Assembly (NCBI RefSeq): GCF_000956475.1
Contig: NZ_JYJB01000004.1
Location: 62,001-126,000 of the forward strand
DNA: 64,000 bases
From: Microbacterium hydrocarbonoxydans
GTDB lineage: Bacteria > Actinomycetota > Actinomycetes > Actinomycetales > Microbacteriaceae
Reading direction: 5' to 3'
The translations under genes and the position numbers were made by a program. A model generated the notes under the pieces. The model ran no database searches, was not told where the DNA came from, and saw only the letters and a program-made list of their open reading frames with translations. Shown piece after piece: positions 25,788-35,259 of the stretch; position 1 is the stretch's first letter; every line of letters begins with the position of its first letter.

Positions 25788-25835
25788 ACATTCGAGATCA
25801 CGCCGAAGGGCGAGAGCCGATCGAAGGAGATGGCA

Positions 25836-27248
25836 GTGACCGATTCCCCCCTCACCACACGCGCGGTGCACGACGACCCCGAGTACGCGGCGAATCTGCG
25901 CCGGGCCACGCTCGCGTCCAGCCTCGGCAGTGCGCTCGAGTACTTCGACTTCGCCCTCTACGGCCTGTCGACCGCGTTGATCTTCAACGTCCTGTTCTTC
26001 CCTCAGGGTGACCCCGGCATGGCGACCGTGCTCGCCTTCGCGACGTTCGGCGTAGGATTCCTCGCGCGCCCGTTCGGCGGCCTGTTCTTCGGCGTCCTGG
26101 GCGACAAGCTCGGGCGCAAGTGGGTGCTCGTCGTGACGATCCTGCTCATGGGCGGCGCCTCCACCGCGATCGGCCTTCTGCCGACGTATGAGACGATCGG
26201 ATTCTGGGCCCCGCTGATCCTCGTCCTGCTGCGTCTGCTGCAGGGATTCGGCGCCGGCGCAGAACAGGCCGGTGCCACTGTGCTGATGGCCGAGTACGCC
26301 CCCGTCAAGCGCCGCGGATTCTTCTCGGCTCTGCCGTTCATCGGCATCCAGGCGGGCACCCTTCTCGCCGCGCTCGTGTTCAGCGGCATCGCCCTGCTCC
26401 CCGAGGACCAGCTGCTTTCGTGGGGCTGGCGCGTTCCCTTCCTCGCATCGTTCGCCCTGATCCTGCTCGCCCTGTTCATCCGCATGCGGCTGCGCGAGAC
26501 GCCCACGTTCGTCGAGCTCGAGAAGCACGACCAGATCGCCGATCGTCCGATCCGCGACATCTTCAGCCATGGTCTGCCCGGTGTGATCGTCGGCATCGGC
26601 CTCCGCATGGCGGAGAACGGCGGCTCGTACATGTTCCAGACGCTCGGTCTCGCCTTCTTCGTCTCGGTCCTCGGCCCCACGGCCGACAAGAGCCTGCTGA
26701 CCTGGGGTGTCACGATCGGCTCCCTGATCGGCGTCTTCTCGGTGCCGTTCGCCGGCCACCTCTCCGACCGCTTCGGCCGGCGCACCATCTACCGCGTGGG
26801 CTCCGTGTTCATGCTGGTCTACACGTTCCCCGCATGGTGGCTGCTGTCGCTGGGCAACCACGCGATCGCCATCGCGGTCATCGCGGTGGGCATCGGCTTC
26901 GCCGTGGCCACCATGCTCGGCCCGCAGTGCTCGATGCTTCCTGAGCTGTTCGGCAACCGTCACCGTTACCTCGGTGTGGCGATGGCTCGAGAGATCTCGG
27001 CTGTGCTCGCCGGCGGCCTCGCCGGAGTGCTCGGTTCGTACATCATCAGCGTCTCGGGCGGCAACTGGGTGCTGCTCGCGACCTACATGGCGACCCTCGC
27101 GCTGATCACGACCGCGTCGACCTTCCTCGTTCCCGAGACCCTGCGTCGCGACCTCACCCGCATCGACGATGCGATCAAGGTGTCGCGCAACGAAGGCGGA
27201 GAAGACGTCTACGCCACCACGGTCTCGATCAAGGCTGTCGGACTGTGA
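25836..27248 (+). CDS. MFS transporter, metabolite:H+ symporter (MHS) type
   Basis: 470 residues from GTG 25836. AAGGAG ends directly at an ATG (25830), which leaves no spacing for it, whereas the GTG is 6 nt away; the two starts differ by two residues. Twelve hydrophobic segments. MHS-type signatures are SLGSALEYFDFALYG, GALGDKLGRKW-like loop (FFGVLGDKLGRKW) and LLRLLQGFGAGAEQ. The family imports organic acids such as shikimate, citrate or alpha-ketoglutarate. Here a sugar acid is the likely cargo from the following dehydrogenase genes. First gene of a four-gene operon behind site B. Confidence 0.87.
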   Translation: MTDSPLTTRAVHDDPEYAANLRRATLASSLGSALEYFDFALYGLSTALIFNVLFFPQGDPGMATVLAFATFGVGFLARPFGGLFFGVLGDKLGRKWVLVVTILLMGGASTAIGLLPTYETIGFWAPLILVLLRLLQGFGAGAEQAGATVLMAEYAPVKRRGFFSALPFIGIQAGTLLAALVFSGIALLPEDQLLSWGWRVPFLASFALILLALFIRMRLRETPTFVELEKHDQIADRPIRDIFSHGLPGVIVGIGLRMAENGGSYMFQTLGLAFFVSVLGPTADKSLLTWGVTIGSLIGVFSVPFAGHLSDRFGRRTIYRVGSVFMLVYTFPAWWLLSLGNHAIAIAVIAVGIGFAVATMLGPQCSMLPELFGNRHRYLGVAMAREISAVLAGGLAGVLGSYIISVSGGNWVLLATYMATLALITTASTFLVPETLRRDLTRIDDAIKVSRNEGGEDVYATTVSIKAVGL

Positions 27249-28018
27249 CCGGGCTCGCCGCCTTCGACCTCACCGGCAGAACGGCGCTGGTGACCGGCTC
27301 GAGCCAGGGAATCGGCCGGACCCTCGCCGAAGGGCTCGCGGCCGCGGGGGCGACGGTCATCGTGCACGGCCGGGACGAGACGAAGGCGGCGGGCGTGGCC
27401 TCCCAGATCGAGGCGGTCACGGGCCGCAGGACGCACAGCGTCGTGTTCGACGTCACGGATGCTGCAGCCGTCGACGCCGGGATCGCCGAGGTCGAGCGGC
27501 TGATCGGAACGCCCGACATCCTGGTGAACAACGCCGGCGTGCAGCGCCGCGCCCCGATCTCCGAGTTCTCGGATGCCGATTGGGACGCGCTCGTGCAGAC
27601 CAACCTCTCCAGCGTCTTCCATCTGTCGCGGCGGGTGTCCGGCGGGATGATCGCGCGGGGGAGCGGCAAGATCATCCAGATCGGCAGCGTGCAGTCGCAG
27701 CTCGCCCGGCCCTCGATCGCCGCGTACTCTGCGACGAAGGGGGCGATCGTGATGTTCACGAAGGGGCTGTGCGCAGACCTGGCGCCCCACGGCATCCAGG
27801 CCAACGCGATCGCGCCGGGCTACTTCGACACGGAACTCACCCGGCCCCTCGTCGAGGACGAGACGTTCTCCGCCTGGGTGCGGGGCCGGACCCCGGCAGG
27901 ACGATGGGGCGATACGAAGGATCTCGTGGGAGCCCTGGTGTTCCTCTCGAGCGCGGCGAGCGACTTCGTCAACGGGCAGACGCTGTTCGTCGACGGCGGC
28001 ATGACGGCGGTGGTGTGA
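27245..28018 (+). CDS. SDR-family gluconate 5-dehydrogenase-like reductase
   Basis: 257 residues. Cofactor motif TGSSQGIGRT, NNAGVQ, catalytic Ser in IGSVQSQ, and Tyr-Lys in YSATKG. The HGRDETK stretch after strand 2 suggests NADP(H). Overall it resembles gluconate 5-dehydrogenase/IdnO, which reduces 5-keto-D-gluconate to D-gluconate. Overlaps the transporter stop by 4 nt (GTGA) and the next start by 1 nt, so translation is coupled through the operon. Other polyol or keto-acid SDR activities are possible. Confidence 0.85.
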   Translation: MTGLAAFDLTGRTALVTGSSQGIGRTLAEGLAAAGATVIVHGRDETKAAGVASQIEAVTGRRTHSVVFDVTDAAAVDAGIAEVERLIGTPDILVNNAGVQRRAPISEFSDADWDALVQTNLSSVFHLSRRVSGGMIARGSGKIIQIGSVQSQLARPSIAAYSATKGAIVMFTKGLCADLAPHGIQANAIAPGYFDTELTRPLVEDETFSAWVRGRTPAGRWGDTKDLVGALVFLSSAASDFVNGQTLFVDGGMTAVV

Positions 28019-28740
28019 TGCTGCTCGGGCGCATCCTCGACGACGACGGCGTGCACTGGGTGGACGGCGAGGGATCGCTGGTCGAGGACCCGTTCACGGC
28101 GCTCTCCGCGGGTCGCACGCCCGCCGTGATCGGCGGGCGCCTCGAGGGCGAGCAGCTCGCCGCGACATCGCCGACGGTGATCGTCGGCATCGCGCAGAAC
28201 GGCCCCGCTCATCATTCGCCCGTGCAGGCGTGGCTGAAGAGCCCGCGCACGGTGATCGCGAGCGGAGCAGAGGTGGTGCTGCGCCGGGATGCCGGAGCTG
28301 CGGTCGCCGAGGGCGAGATCTGCGTCGTCATCGGTCGCGACACGGAGGGGCTCACGGCGGAGAACGCGCACGAGTACGTGCTCGGGGTCACTGCCGTGAA
28401 CGACCTCTCCAGCCCCGATCGTGCTGAGCTCGACCCTCGCAACTTCGAGTCCAAGTCGGGCGTCGGATACACGCCGCTCGGCGTGTGGATCGACACGGAT
28501 GCCGGCATCGACGACGTCTCGCTCACGGTCGACGTCGACGGCGTGCGCGTCGCCGAGACCGGAAGCCGTGAGCTGCCCATGACGATCAGGCGATGCCTCG
28601 CGTACGTCGCGTCCTGGACCCCGCTGGGAGCCGGCGACCTCGTGATGACCGGAGCCCCGCACTCGCAGGCGCCGGTGATCCCGGGGCAGACCGTGACGAT
28701 CCGCGTCGCGGGCGTCGAACTGGTCACGCCGCTGGTGTGA
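28018..28740 (+). CDS. fumarylacetoacetate hydrolase (FAH) family protein
   Basis: 240 residues. FAH-family landmarks: VIVGIAQNGPAHH at the start of the catalytic fold, the metal-binding GEICVVIGRDTEGL (Glu) and VLGVTAVNDLSSPDRAELDPRNFESKSG, and the C-terminal GDLVMTGAPHSQAPVIPGQ. These are Mg-dependent C-C or keto-enol hydrolases, decarboxylases or dehydratases on 2-keto acids. In this operon a 2-keto-3-deoxy sugar-acid step is a fair guess but not shown. The N-terminal ~55 residues replace the usual longer FAH lead. Confidence 0.85.
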   Translation: MLLGRILDDDGVHWVDGEGSLVEDPFTALSAGRTPAVIGGRLEGEQLAATSPTVIVGIAQNGPAHHSPVQAWLKSPRTVIASGAEVVLRRDAGAAVAEGEICVVIGRDTEGLTAENAHEYVLGVTAVNDLSSPDRAELDPRNFESKSGVGYTPLGVWIDTDAGIDDVSLTVDVDGVRVAETGSRELPMTIRRCLAYVASWTPLGAGDLVMTGAPHSQAPVIPGQTVTIRVAGVELVTPLV

Positions 28741-28756
28741 CAGAGAAGGAGAGCAG

Positions 28757-29791
28757 ATGTCGAACCTCGCCGTCGTGGCCTACGCGGCCGACGATCTCCG
28801 TGTCGAGGACGCCGGGACACCGGTGCCGGCCGCCGACGAAGCCGTCGTGAGGATCGCGTACGGAGGGATCTGCGGATCCGACCTGCACTACTTGCGCCAC
28901 GGTGCCGCCGGTGCATCCATCCTCCGTGAGCCGATGATCCTCGGGCACGAGGTGTCGGGAGTGGTCGTCGTCGAGGCTGCCGACGGCACGGGACCGGCCG
29001 CAGGCACACCCGTCGCGGTGCATCCGCTGACACCGCACGGCGACGGTGTCACGCCCTGGCCTGCTGATCGGCCGAACCTCGCCCCCGCATCGAGCTATCT
29101 CGGCTCCGCTCTGCACCTGCCGCACACGCAGGGCGCCTTCGCGCAGCGGGTGGCGATCCCCGGGCGGATGCTGCACGAGGTGCCCGCATCGCTCGATCTT
29201 CGCGTCGCCGCGCTCGCCGAGCCGGCGGCCGTGGCCTGGCATGGGCTGGCACGGGCAGGGGATGTCCGCGACCGCAGCGTCGCGGTGATCGGCGCGGGCC
29301 CCATCGGGCAGCTCGTGGCGTCCGTCGCGCGGCGTGCCGGCGCATCCGTCGTCACCGTGACCGACCTGCACGAGAAGCCCCGTCGCATCGCGGAGGCGCG
29401 CGGCATCCGCTCGCTCGACGCCCGCGACGCAGACGCGATCTCGGCTCTGCACGCCGACGTGGTCGTGGAATCCAGCGGCACCGAGCCTGGTCTGTCAGCC
29501 GCCGTCTCGGCCGCCGCGCGCGGCGGCACGGTCGTTCTGCTCGGCCTTCAGCGGGCCGGAGACGTCGCCGTCCCCATGTCGACGGCCATCACGCGCGAAC
29601 TCACCCTGACCGGCTCATTCCGCTTCGCGGCAGAGTTCGACGACGTGATCGCGGCGCTGGCGGACGGATCTCTCGATGTCAGCGGCATCGTGAGCGAGGT
29701 GCGGCCGGCAGCGGACGCTCTGGCCGCTTTCGCGCTCGCCGCCGATCCGGCGAGCTCGTGCAAGGTGCTGCTCGACTTCGCGGCGGATTGA
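28757..29791 (+). CDS. L-idonate 5-dehydrogenase-like medium-chain dehydrogenase lacking the structural-zinc cysteines
   Basis: 344 residues. The catalytic-zinc region GGICGSDLHYLRHGAAG and GHEVSG, plus SALHLPHTQGAF and GAGPIGQLVASVARRAGA, match IdnD from memory. The lobe that normally holds four Cys (CGxCxxC...C) reads PHGDGVTPWPADRPNLAP, so the structural zinc is lost. IdnD oxidises L-idonate to 5-keto-gluconate, which the SDR above would reduce to gluconate. Relaxed specificity for another polyol or sugar acid is possible. RBS GAAGGAGA 5' of the ATG; last gene of the operon. Confidence 0.85.
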   Translation: MSNLAVVAYAADDLRVEDAGTPVPAADEAVVRIAYGGICGSDLHYLRHGAAGASILREPMILGHEVSGVVVVEAADGTGPAAGTPVAVHPLTPHGDGVTPWPADRPNLAPASSYLGSALHLPHTQGAFAQRVAIPGRMLHEVPASLDLRVAALAEPAAVAWHGLARAGDVRDRSVAVIGAGPIGQLVASVARRAGASVVTVTDLHEKPRRIAEARGIRSLDARDADAISALHADVVVESSGTEPGLSAAVSAAARGGTVVLLGLQRAGDVAVPMSTAITRELTLTGSFRFAAEFDDVIAALADGSLDVSGIVSEVRPAADALAAFALAADPASSCKVLLDFAAD

Positions 29792-29817
29792 GGTCTTCCG
29801 CGGAGGAGTTCGACCTC
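29790..29817. terminator. possible bidirectional hairpin
   Basis: GAGGTC (29790-29795) and GACCTC (29812-29817) enclose the palindrome TCCGCGGA. It sits between the convergent idnD-like gene and the small membrane-protein gene. The stem is short and the loop long, so this is a moderate call. Confidence 0.4.
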
Positions 29818-29943
29818 TCAGTCCTTGCGGTAGCCGGAGCGTCCCATGGCGAACAGAGCGCCGAACGTGACGACGGCCGCGCACAGGGTCATGGCGCCGA
29901 TCAGCCAGCCGATTGCGTGAGAGAGGAAAGCGCCGTCGAGCAT
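29818..29943 (-). CDS. small membrane protein, 41 residues
   Basis: I found this by reading the 29.8-29.95 kb gap on the minus strand. ATG 29943 to TGA 29818 encodes MLDGAFLSHAIGWLIG then AMTLCAAVVTFGALFA and a basic tail ending YRKD. It has one long hydrophobic helix or hairpin (residues ~8-31) and a charged C terminus. GGAG lies 6-7 nt before the ATG, and a -10-like TAGGCT is at 29984-29989, so it has its own expression signals. No family recognised. It may be a single-pass regulator of a membrane complex, but nothing nearby names the partner. Confidence 0.6.
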   Translation of the reverse strand: MLDGAFLSHAIGWLIGAMTLCAAVVTFGALFAMGRSGYRKD

Positions 29944-30164
29944 GGGAATCTCCGAGATCTGCGAGGAAGGGACCGGTGTCCTCAGCCTACCGGGTCATCG
30001 GGTACCATTGAGGAGTACCTCGGCGAGGGATGCTTCTGCGCGTGCGCACGCATCCGTAATCGACGCGGCGAGAGCCCTGCGGCTTCTTCACGTGTCTGCG
30101 TTCGAGATCGCGATTTCCCAGACCACCGCACAGCTCCCGTTGTGTGCCCCGAAGGAGAACCACC
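29944..30164. other. rplY leader and divergent promoters
   Basis: 221 bp. Holds the TAGGCT -10 of the small protein gene (minus) and, for rplY, a -10-like TACCAT (30003-30008), which implies a leader of about 150 nt. Within the leader lies a strong hairpin (30028-30055). GAAGGAG (30151-30157) is the rplY ribosome site. I see no coding frame here. Confidence 0.5.
30028..30055 (+). ncRNA. structured hairpin in the rplY 5' leader
   Basis: GGATGC-TTC-TGCGC-GT-GCGCA-C-GCATCC: outer 6-bp and inner 5-bp stems separated by a small internal loop. It starts about 15 nt after the inferred transcription start and 110 nt before the rplY ATG. Ribosomal-protein leaders often carry autoregulatory folds; whether L25 binds this one is unknown. 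Confidence 0.45.
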
Positions 30165-30752
30165 ATGTCTGAAGACACCAAGGTCGCAGCAGAGCGTCGC
30201 ACCGAGTTCGGCAAGGGCTTCGCCCGCCGCCTGCGTGCTGCCGGCAAGATCCCCGCCGTCATTTACGGCCACGGAACCGATCCCGTGCACGTCGCACTGC
30301 CGGGCCACCAGGTCTCGCTGATTATCCGCCGTGCCAACGCCCTGCTCGAGCTCGACATCGAGGGCACGCAGGAGCTCGCCCTCGTCAAGGACGTGCAGCG
30401 TGACCCGGTGCTCCAGATCATCGAGCACATCGACCTCCTCGTCGTGAAGAAGGGCGAGAAGGTCACGATCGACATTCCCGTCGTGGTCACGGGCGAGGCC
30501 GCCCCCGGCACGATCGTCAACCTCGACGCCACCACGATCTCGATCGAGGCAGAGGCGACGCACATCCCGCAGAACGTCGAGGTCTCCGTCGAGGGACTCG
30601 AAGAGGGCGCCCACATCACGGCCGCCGACGTCGTCCTGCCCAAGGGCTCGACGCTCATCACCGACGGCGATGTCCTCATCGTGGCCGTCTCTGGCGAAGC
30701 CGCAGAAGAGGCTCCCGCCGACGACGCAGCCGAAGAGGCAGCCGCGGAGTAA
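30165..30752 (+). CDS. rplY: 50S ribosomal protein L25/general stress protein Ctc
   Basis: 195 residues, the long CTC form: N-terminal L25 5S rRNA-binding domain (RTEFGKGFARRLRAAGKIPAVIYG) and a C-terminal TL5-like beta domain (PVVVTGEAAPGTIVN; VLPKGSTLITD), ending in an Ala/Glu-rich tail. ATG 30165 has GAAGGAG at 8-nt spacing; an upstream in-frame start would put the ribosome site inside the gene. It binds 5S rRNA in the large subunit. Followed by a strong hairpin and then pth, a common rplY-pth pairing. Confidence 0.95.
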   Translation: MSEDTKVAAERRTEFGKGFARRLRAAGKIPAVIYGHGTDPVHVALPGHQVSLIIRRANALLELDIEGTQELALVKDVQRDPVLQIIEHIDLLVVKKGEKVTIDIPVVVTGEAAPGTIVNLDATTISIEAEATHIPQNVEVSVEGLEEGAHITAADVVLPKGSTLITDGDVLIVAVSGEAAEEAPADDAAEEAAAE

Positions 30753-30770
30753 TCTCCCGCCGGTTCACCG

Positions 30771-30803
30771 CAGAGGGGGCGCGAGCAGATCGCGTCCCCT
30801 CTG
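30771..30803 (+). terminator. hairpin between rplY and pth
   Basis: CAGAGGGG-G-CGCGA pairs with TCGCG-T-CCCCTCTG: 13 Watson-Crick pairs plus one G-T, with a 5-nt loop (GCAGA). It is 19 nt past the rplY stop. No T tract. It probably ends most rplY transcripts and leaves pth to read-through or its own promoter. Confidence 0.7.
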
Positions 30804-30848
30804 TCGTATCCTGACCGAGGCCGCGCGGCTTCCAGAGAGGACAATCAC

Positions 30849-31430
30849 ATGGCATCGACCTGGCTCGTGGTCGGTCTCGGGAATCCCGGTCCGCAGTACG
30901 CGGCCACGCGGCACAATGTCGGCCAGATGGTGGTCGACGAACTCGCGGCACGGCGCGGCGAGAGCTTCCGTGAGCACAAGGCGGGCGCCCGCGTCGTCGA
31001 GACCTGGCTTCGACCCGGTGCGGACAAGCTGGTGCTCGCGAAGCCGAACACCTTCATGAACGTGTCCGGCACGCCGGTGGCGGCGCTGGCGAGGTTCTAC
31101 TCCGTGCCGGCCGAGCGGATCGTCGTCGTGCACGACGAGCTCGACATCCCGTTCGACACGGTCAAGCTGAAGACCGGAGGCGGACACGGCGGCCACAACG
31201 GCGTGCGCGACATCGCGAAGGCCATCACCACTCCCGATTTCCCGCGTGTGCGGGTCGGGATCGGGCGCCCCTCAGGGCGGCAGGACCCGGCAGACTGGGT
31301 TCTCTCCCCGTTCGGCAAGGACGAACGGGCGAATCTGCCGATCCTCGTGTCGGATGCCGCCGACGCCGTCGAGCTGCTGGTCGCCGAAGGACTGCTCGCC
31401 GCGCAGCAGAAGCACCACGCTCCGCGCTGA
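30849..31430 (+). CDS. pth: peptidyl-tRNA hydrolase
   Basis: 193 residues, standard length. N-terminal [20 protein letters not shown] carries the catalytic His (residue 22) and neighbouring Asn. Also [10 protein letters not shown] and [10 protein letters not shown] (Asp), and the [13 protein letters not shown] substrate loop. It releases peptides from peptidyl-tRNA dropped off ribosomes. GAGAGGAC lies upstream of the ATG. Confidence 0.96.
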   Translation: MASTWLVVGLGNPGPQYAATRHNVGQMVVDELAARRGESFREHKAGARVVETWLRPGADKLVLAKPNTFMNVSGTPVAALARFYSVPAERIVVVHDELDIPFDTVKLKTGGGHGGHNGVRDIAKAITTPDFPRVRVGIGRPSGRQDPADWVLSPFGKDERANLPILVSDAADAVELLVAEGLLAAQQKHHAPR

Positions 31431-31468
31431 TCGGTGGCGGGCCCTGATCGGTATTGGGTCTGATCAGT
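31427..31468. repeat. three CTGATCNGT direct repeats between convergent genes
   Basis: CTGATCGGT at 31427-31435 and 31444-31452, CTGATCAGT at 31460-31468. The first contains the pth stop, the last contains the stop of the minus-strand gene. The repeats span the entire 33-bp gap. Confidence 0.6.
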
Positions 31469-32219
31469 AGTTGACGATGCCCGTCGCGGTTCCTGCCGAC
31501 AGCGTCGCGACCAGCACGATCCAGAAGATGCCCGCGCCCAGCACGCCGAGGGCGAGGCCCGCGATTCCGAGCCCACGACGCTGCTTCTTGCGGATCGCGA
31601 TGATGCCGACCACGATCGCGGCGATGCCGAGAGCCGTTCCGACCCAGAATGCGATCTCGGCCCACAGCACCTGAGTGCGCGCGGGGGAGAGGGTGCTCAG
31701 GAAGTCGGGGTCGGTGGTGTCGAAGCCCGAGGGGAGTCGCACGCCGATCTCGAATCCTGCGATACCGGCGATGATCGGGATGACGATCGCCGCAATGCCA
31801 CCGAGGATGAGCGACAGGATGCCGAGGAAGCCGCCGGACGGCGCCGAAGCGGCCTGCGGCGCCGCATAGACGCCCTGGGGTGCGGCGTAGCCGCCGACCG
31901 GCACCTGGTAGGCGCCTGGCGGTGCTTGGGGCGCCGGCGCCTGCGGCTGACCTCCCGGTGCCTGCGGGTATCCGGCCGGTGCCTGCGGGTAACCGCCGGG
32001 CGCCTGCGGCACCGGAGGCGCAGCATGCGTGGGCGCCGGTGCCGCGGCAGGAAACGCCGGAGGCGCAGGATTCCCGGATGTCTGCGGCACGGGAGGGCGT
32101 GCCGCGTCGGGCTGAGGGGCCGGCGGGGGAGCGGTCGGATACGCGGGCTGGGCCCCCTGAGGCGCCGCAGGCGCGGGAGGAACGGCACCGGACGGCGGGG
32201 GCAGCTGCGGATCAGTCAC
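31464..32219 (-). CDS. proline-rich membrane protein of unknown function
   Basis: 251 residues from GTG 32219. The first ~130 residues are a Pro/Ala/Gln/Tyr-rich disordered tail (repeats of APxGYPQAPxG). Then come about three hydrophobic segments: ILSLILGGIAAIVIPIIAGI, a stretch around AFWVGTALGIAAIVVGIIAI, and GLALGVLGAGIFWIVLVATL, resembling the small DUF4190-type membrane module common in actinobacteria. A cytoplasmic Pro-rich tail could bind partners. The -10-like TAGTAT ends 6 nt before the GTG, so translation is probably leaderless. Confidence 0.8.
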   Translation of the reverse strand: MTDPQLPPPSGAVPPAPAAPQGAQPAYPTAPPPAPQPDAARPPVPQTSGNPAPPAFPAAAPAPTHAAPPVPQAPGGYPQAPAGYPQAPGGQPQAPAPQAPPGAYQVPVGGYAAPQGVYAAPQAASAPSGGFLGILSLILGGIAAIVIPIIAGIAGFEIGVRLPSGFDTTDPDFLSTLSPARTQVLWAEIAFWVGTALGIAAIVVGIIAIRKKQRRGLGIAGLALGVLGAGIFWIVLVATLSAGTATGIVNY

Positions 32220-32243
32220 GCCCCCATACTAGAGCGGTCGTGC

Positions 32244-33940
<1,697 letters not shown>

Positions 33941-33944
<4 letters not shown>

Positions 33945-34624
33945 GCACGGAGAGCATCTTCCGCCGCGCCCTCGGCGAGGAGTTCGACAGGCTTCACCCT
34001 CAGATGCAGCGGCGCTTCGGCGTCGGCGTCGAGGCCGGATACGGATGCGTCGGGCGTGGCGTGATGACCGAGGTGCGCCGAGGTCCATGGTGGACCCTGC
34101 CGTTCCTGGCGATCGGTACGATGCGCAACATCATGTTCCCCGATCGGGGTCGGGACGTCCCCTTCCAGATCGACAACTACGCCTACGTCGACGGCTATGG
34201 GCGCGAGACGGTGACCTTTGTCCGCACGATGCAGGTCCGCAGGAATCGGCGGCGGCGCTTCGACGCCACAATGATCCACAGCGAGGCGCGGGCGCGGATC
34301 GTCGACTACCTCGGCACGCACCAGCATCTCGCGGTCGATCTCGATCTCTCGGTCGGCGACGACGGATCCCTGCGGCTGATGTCCGGCGCGCAGCGCTTCT
34401 ACGAGGGGCCGATCGCGTTCCGGTTCCCCATGCTGTTCAGCGGACGGGCACGACTCACCGAGCGATACGACGACGAGCGAGAGTGCTACGTGATCGACCT
34501 CGAGGTGCACAACGATCTGCTCGGATTCCTTTTCGGCTACCGAGGCACGTTCACGTGCGAGTTCATCCCCGGCACAGACGCTCCGGCCGCCGTCAAGCCC
34601 TATCGCGAGGAAGCGCGGGAGTGA
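33941..34624 (+). CDS. DUF4166 domain protein (first copy)
   Basis: 227 residues covering a whole DUF4166 domain. The start (IFRRALGEEFDRLHPQMQRRF) and the block MFPDRGRDVPFQIDNYAY match the family as I remember it, including single-domain Bacillus proteins. No membrane segment, no recognised active site. It overlaps the SRPBCC stop by 4 nt and the next gene by 4 nt. Function unknown; the strict coupling argues that the three products act together, possibly on a lipid or cell-envelope component (inference). Confidence 0.75.
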
Positions 34625-35259
34625 GCGCCGTCGAACCGCTGTTCCTGCGTGTTCTCGGCGAGCAGGCCGGGCTGCTCGATCCCGAGCTGCGGGCCCAGCT
34701 GCGGGAGGGGGCGCGACCGGGCGGGGCTGATGGCGTGTTCGACGTGGCGGGAAGCCGACTCCGGCTGCTCTCCGCTCTCGCGAGACCGTTCGTCGGCCCG
34801 GGCCTGATCATCACACGGTTCCAGCGCGACGTGTCCTTCTCGATGCAGGAGATCCCCGAGCCGACGCCGACGGGGGAGCAGTCGCTCGTCACCCGCCGCG
34901 AGTTCCGCTTCGCCGGCGGCTCGCAGCGCGTGGTCGACAGGATCGTGGCGACCGGCCGGCCGGGCGAGCTGCGCAGCGCCCTGGGAGAACGAGGACGCAT
35001 CGAGGTGCTGATGCTGTGTTCGGTGACTCCGGAAGGACGGCTGCGGATGCGCTCGCACCGCGTCCTCGTGCGGCTGGGACCCGCGCGAGTGCCGCTCGCA
35101 GGGCCGCTCGGCCTGCGGGTGGACGTGGAGGACGGCTGGGACGAGGCCCTGCAGTGCCGCACGATTGACATGCGCGCCCGCAGCCCGCTGCTGGGCGTCG
35201 TGCTCGAATACCGCGGTCGGTATCGTCGGACCGCGGCTGCGTCGCGCGACTTTCAGTAG
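34621..35259 (+). CDS. DUF4166 domain protein (second, divergent copy)
   Basis: 212 residues from GTG 34621, inside the previous stop. Shares the N-terminal pattern (LFLRVLGEQAGLLDPELRAQL) and the C-terminal hydrophobic strand (RARSPLLGVVLEYRGRY) with the first copy but little between, so it is a diverged tandem paralogue. Lacks the FPD/RG block of the first copy. The stop overlaps the 3' end of the convergent xthA gene by 7 bp. Function unknown. Confidence 0.7.
   Translation: MSAVEPLFLRVLGEQAGLLDPELRAQLREGARPGGADGVFDVAGSRLRLLSALARPFVGPGLIITRFQRDVSFSMQEIPEPTPTGEQSLVTRREFRFAGGSQRVVDRIVATGRPGELRSALGERGRIEVLMLCSVTPEGRLRMRSHRVLVRLGPARVPLAGPLGLRVDVEDGWDEALQCRTIDMRARSPLLGVVLEYRGRYRRTAAASRDFQ

Noticed and set aside
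22849-25791. A 980-codon minus-strand open frame
   Set aside because: The real gene is the last 295 codons from ATG 23736. Upstream it runs antisense through the operator region, the dehydrogenase and the IclR gene.
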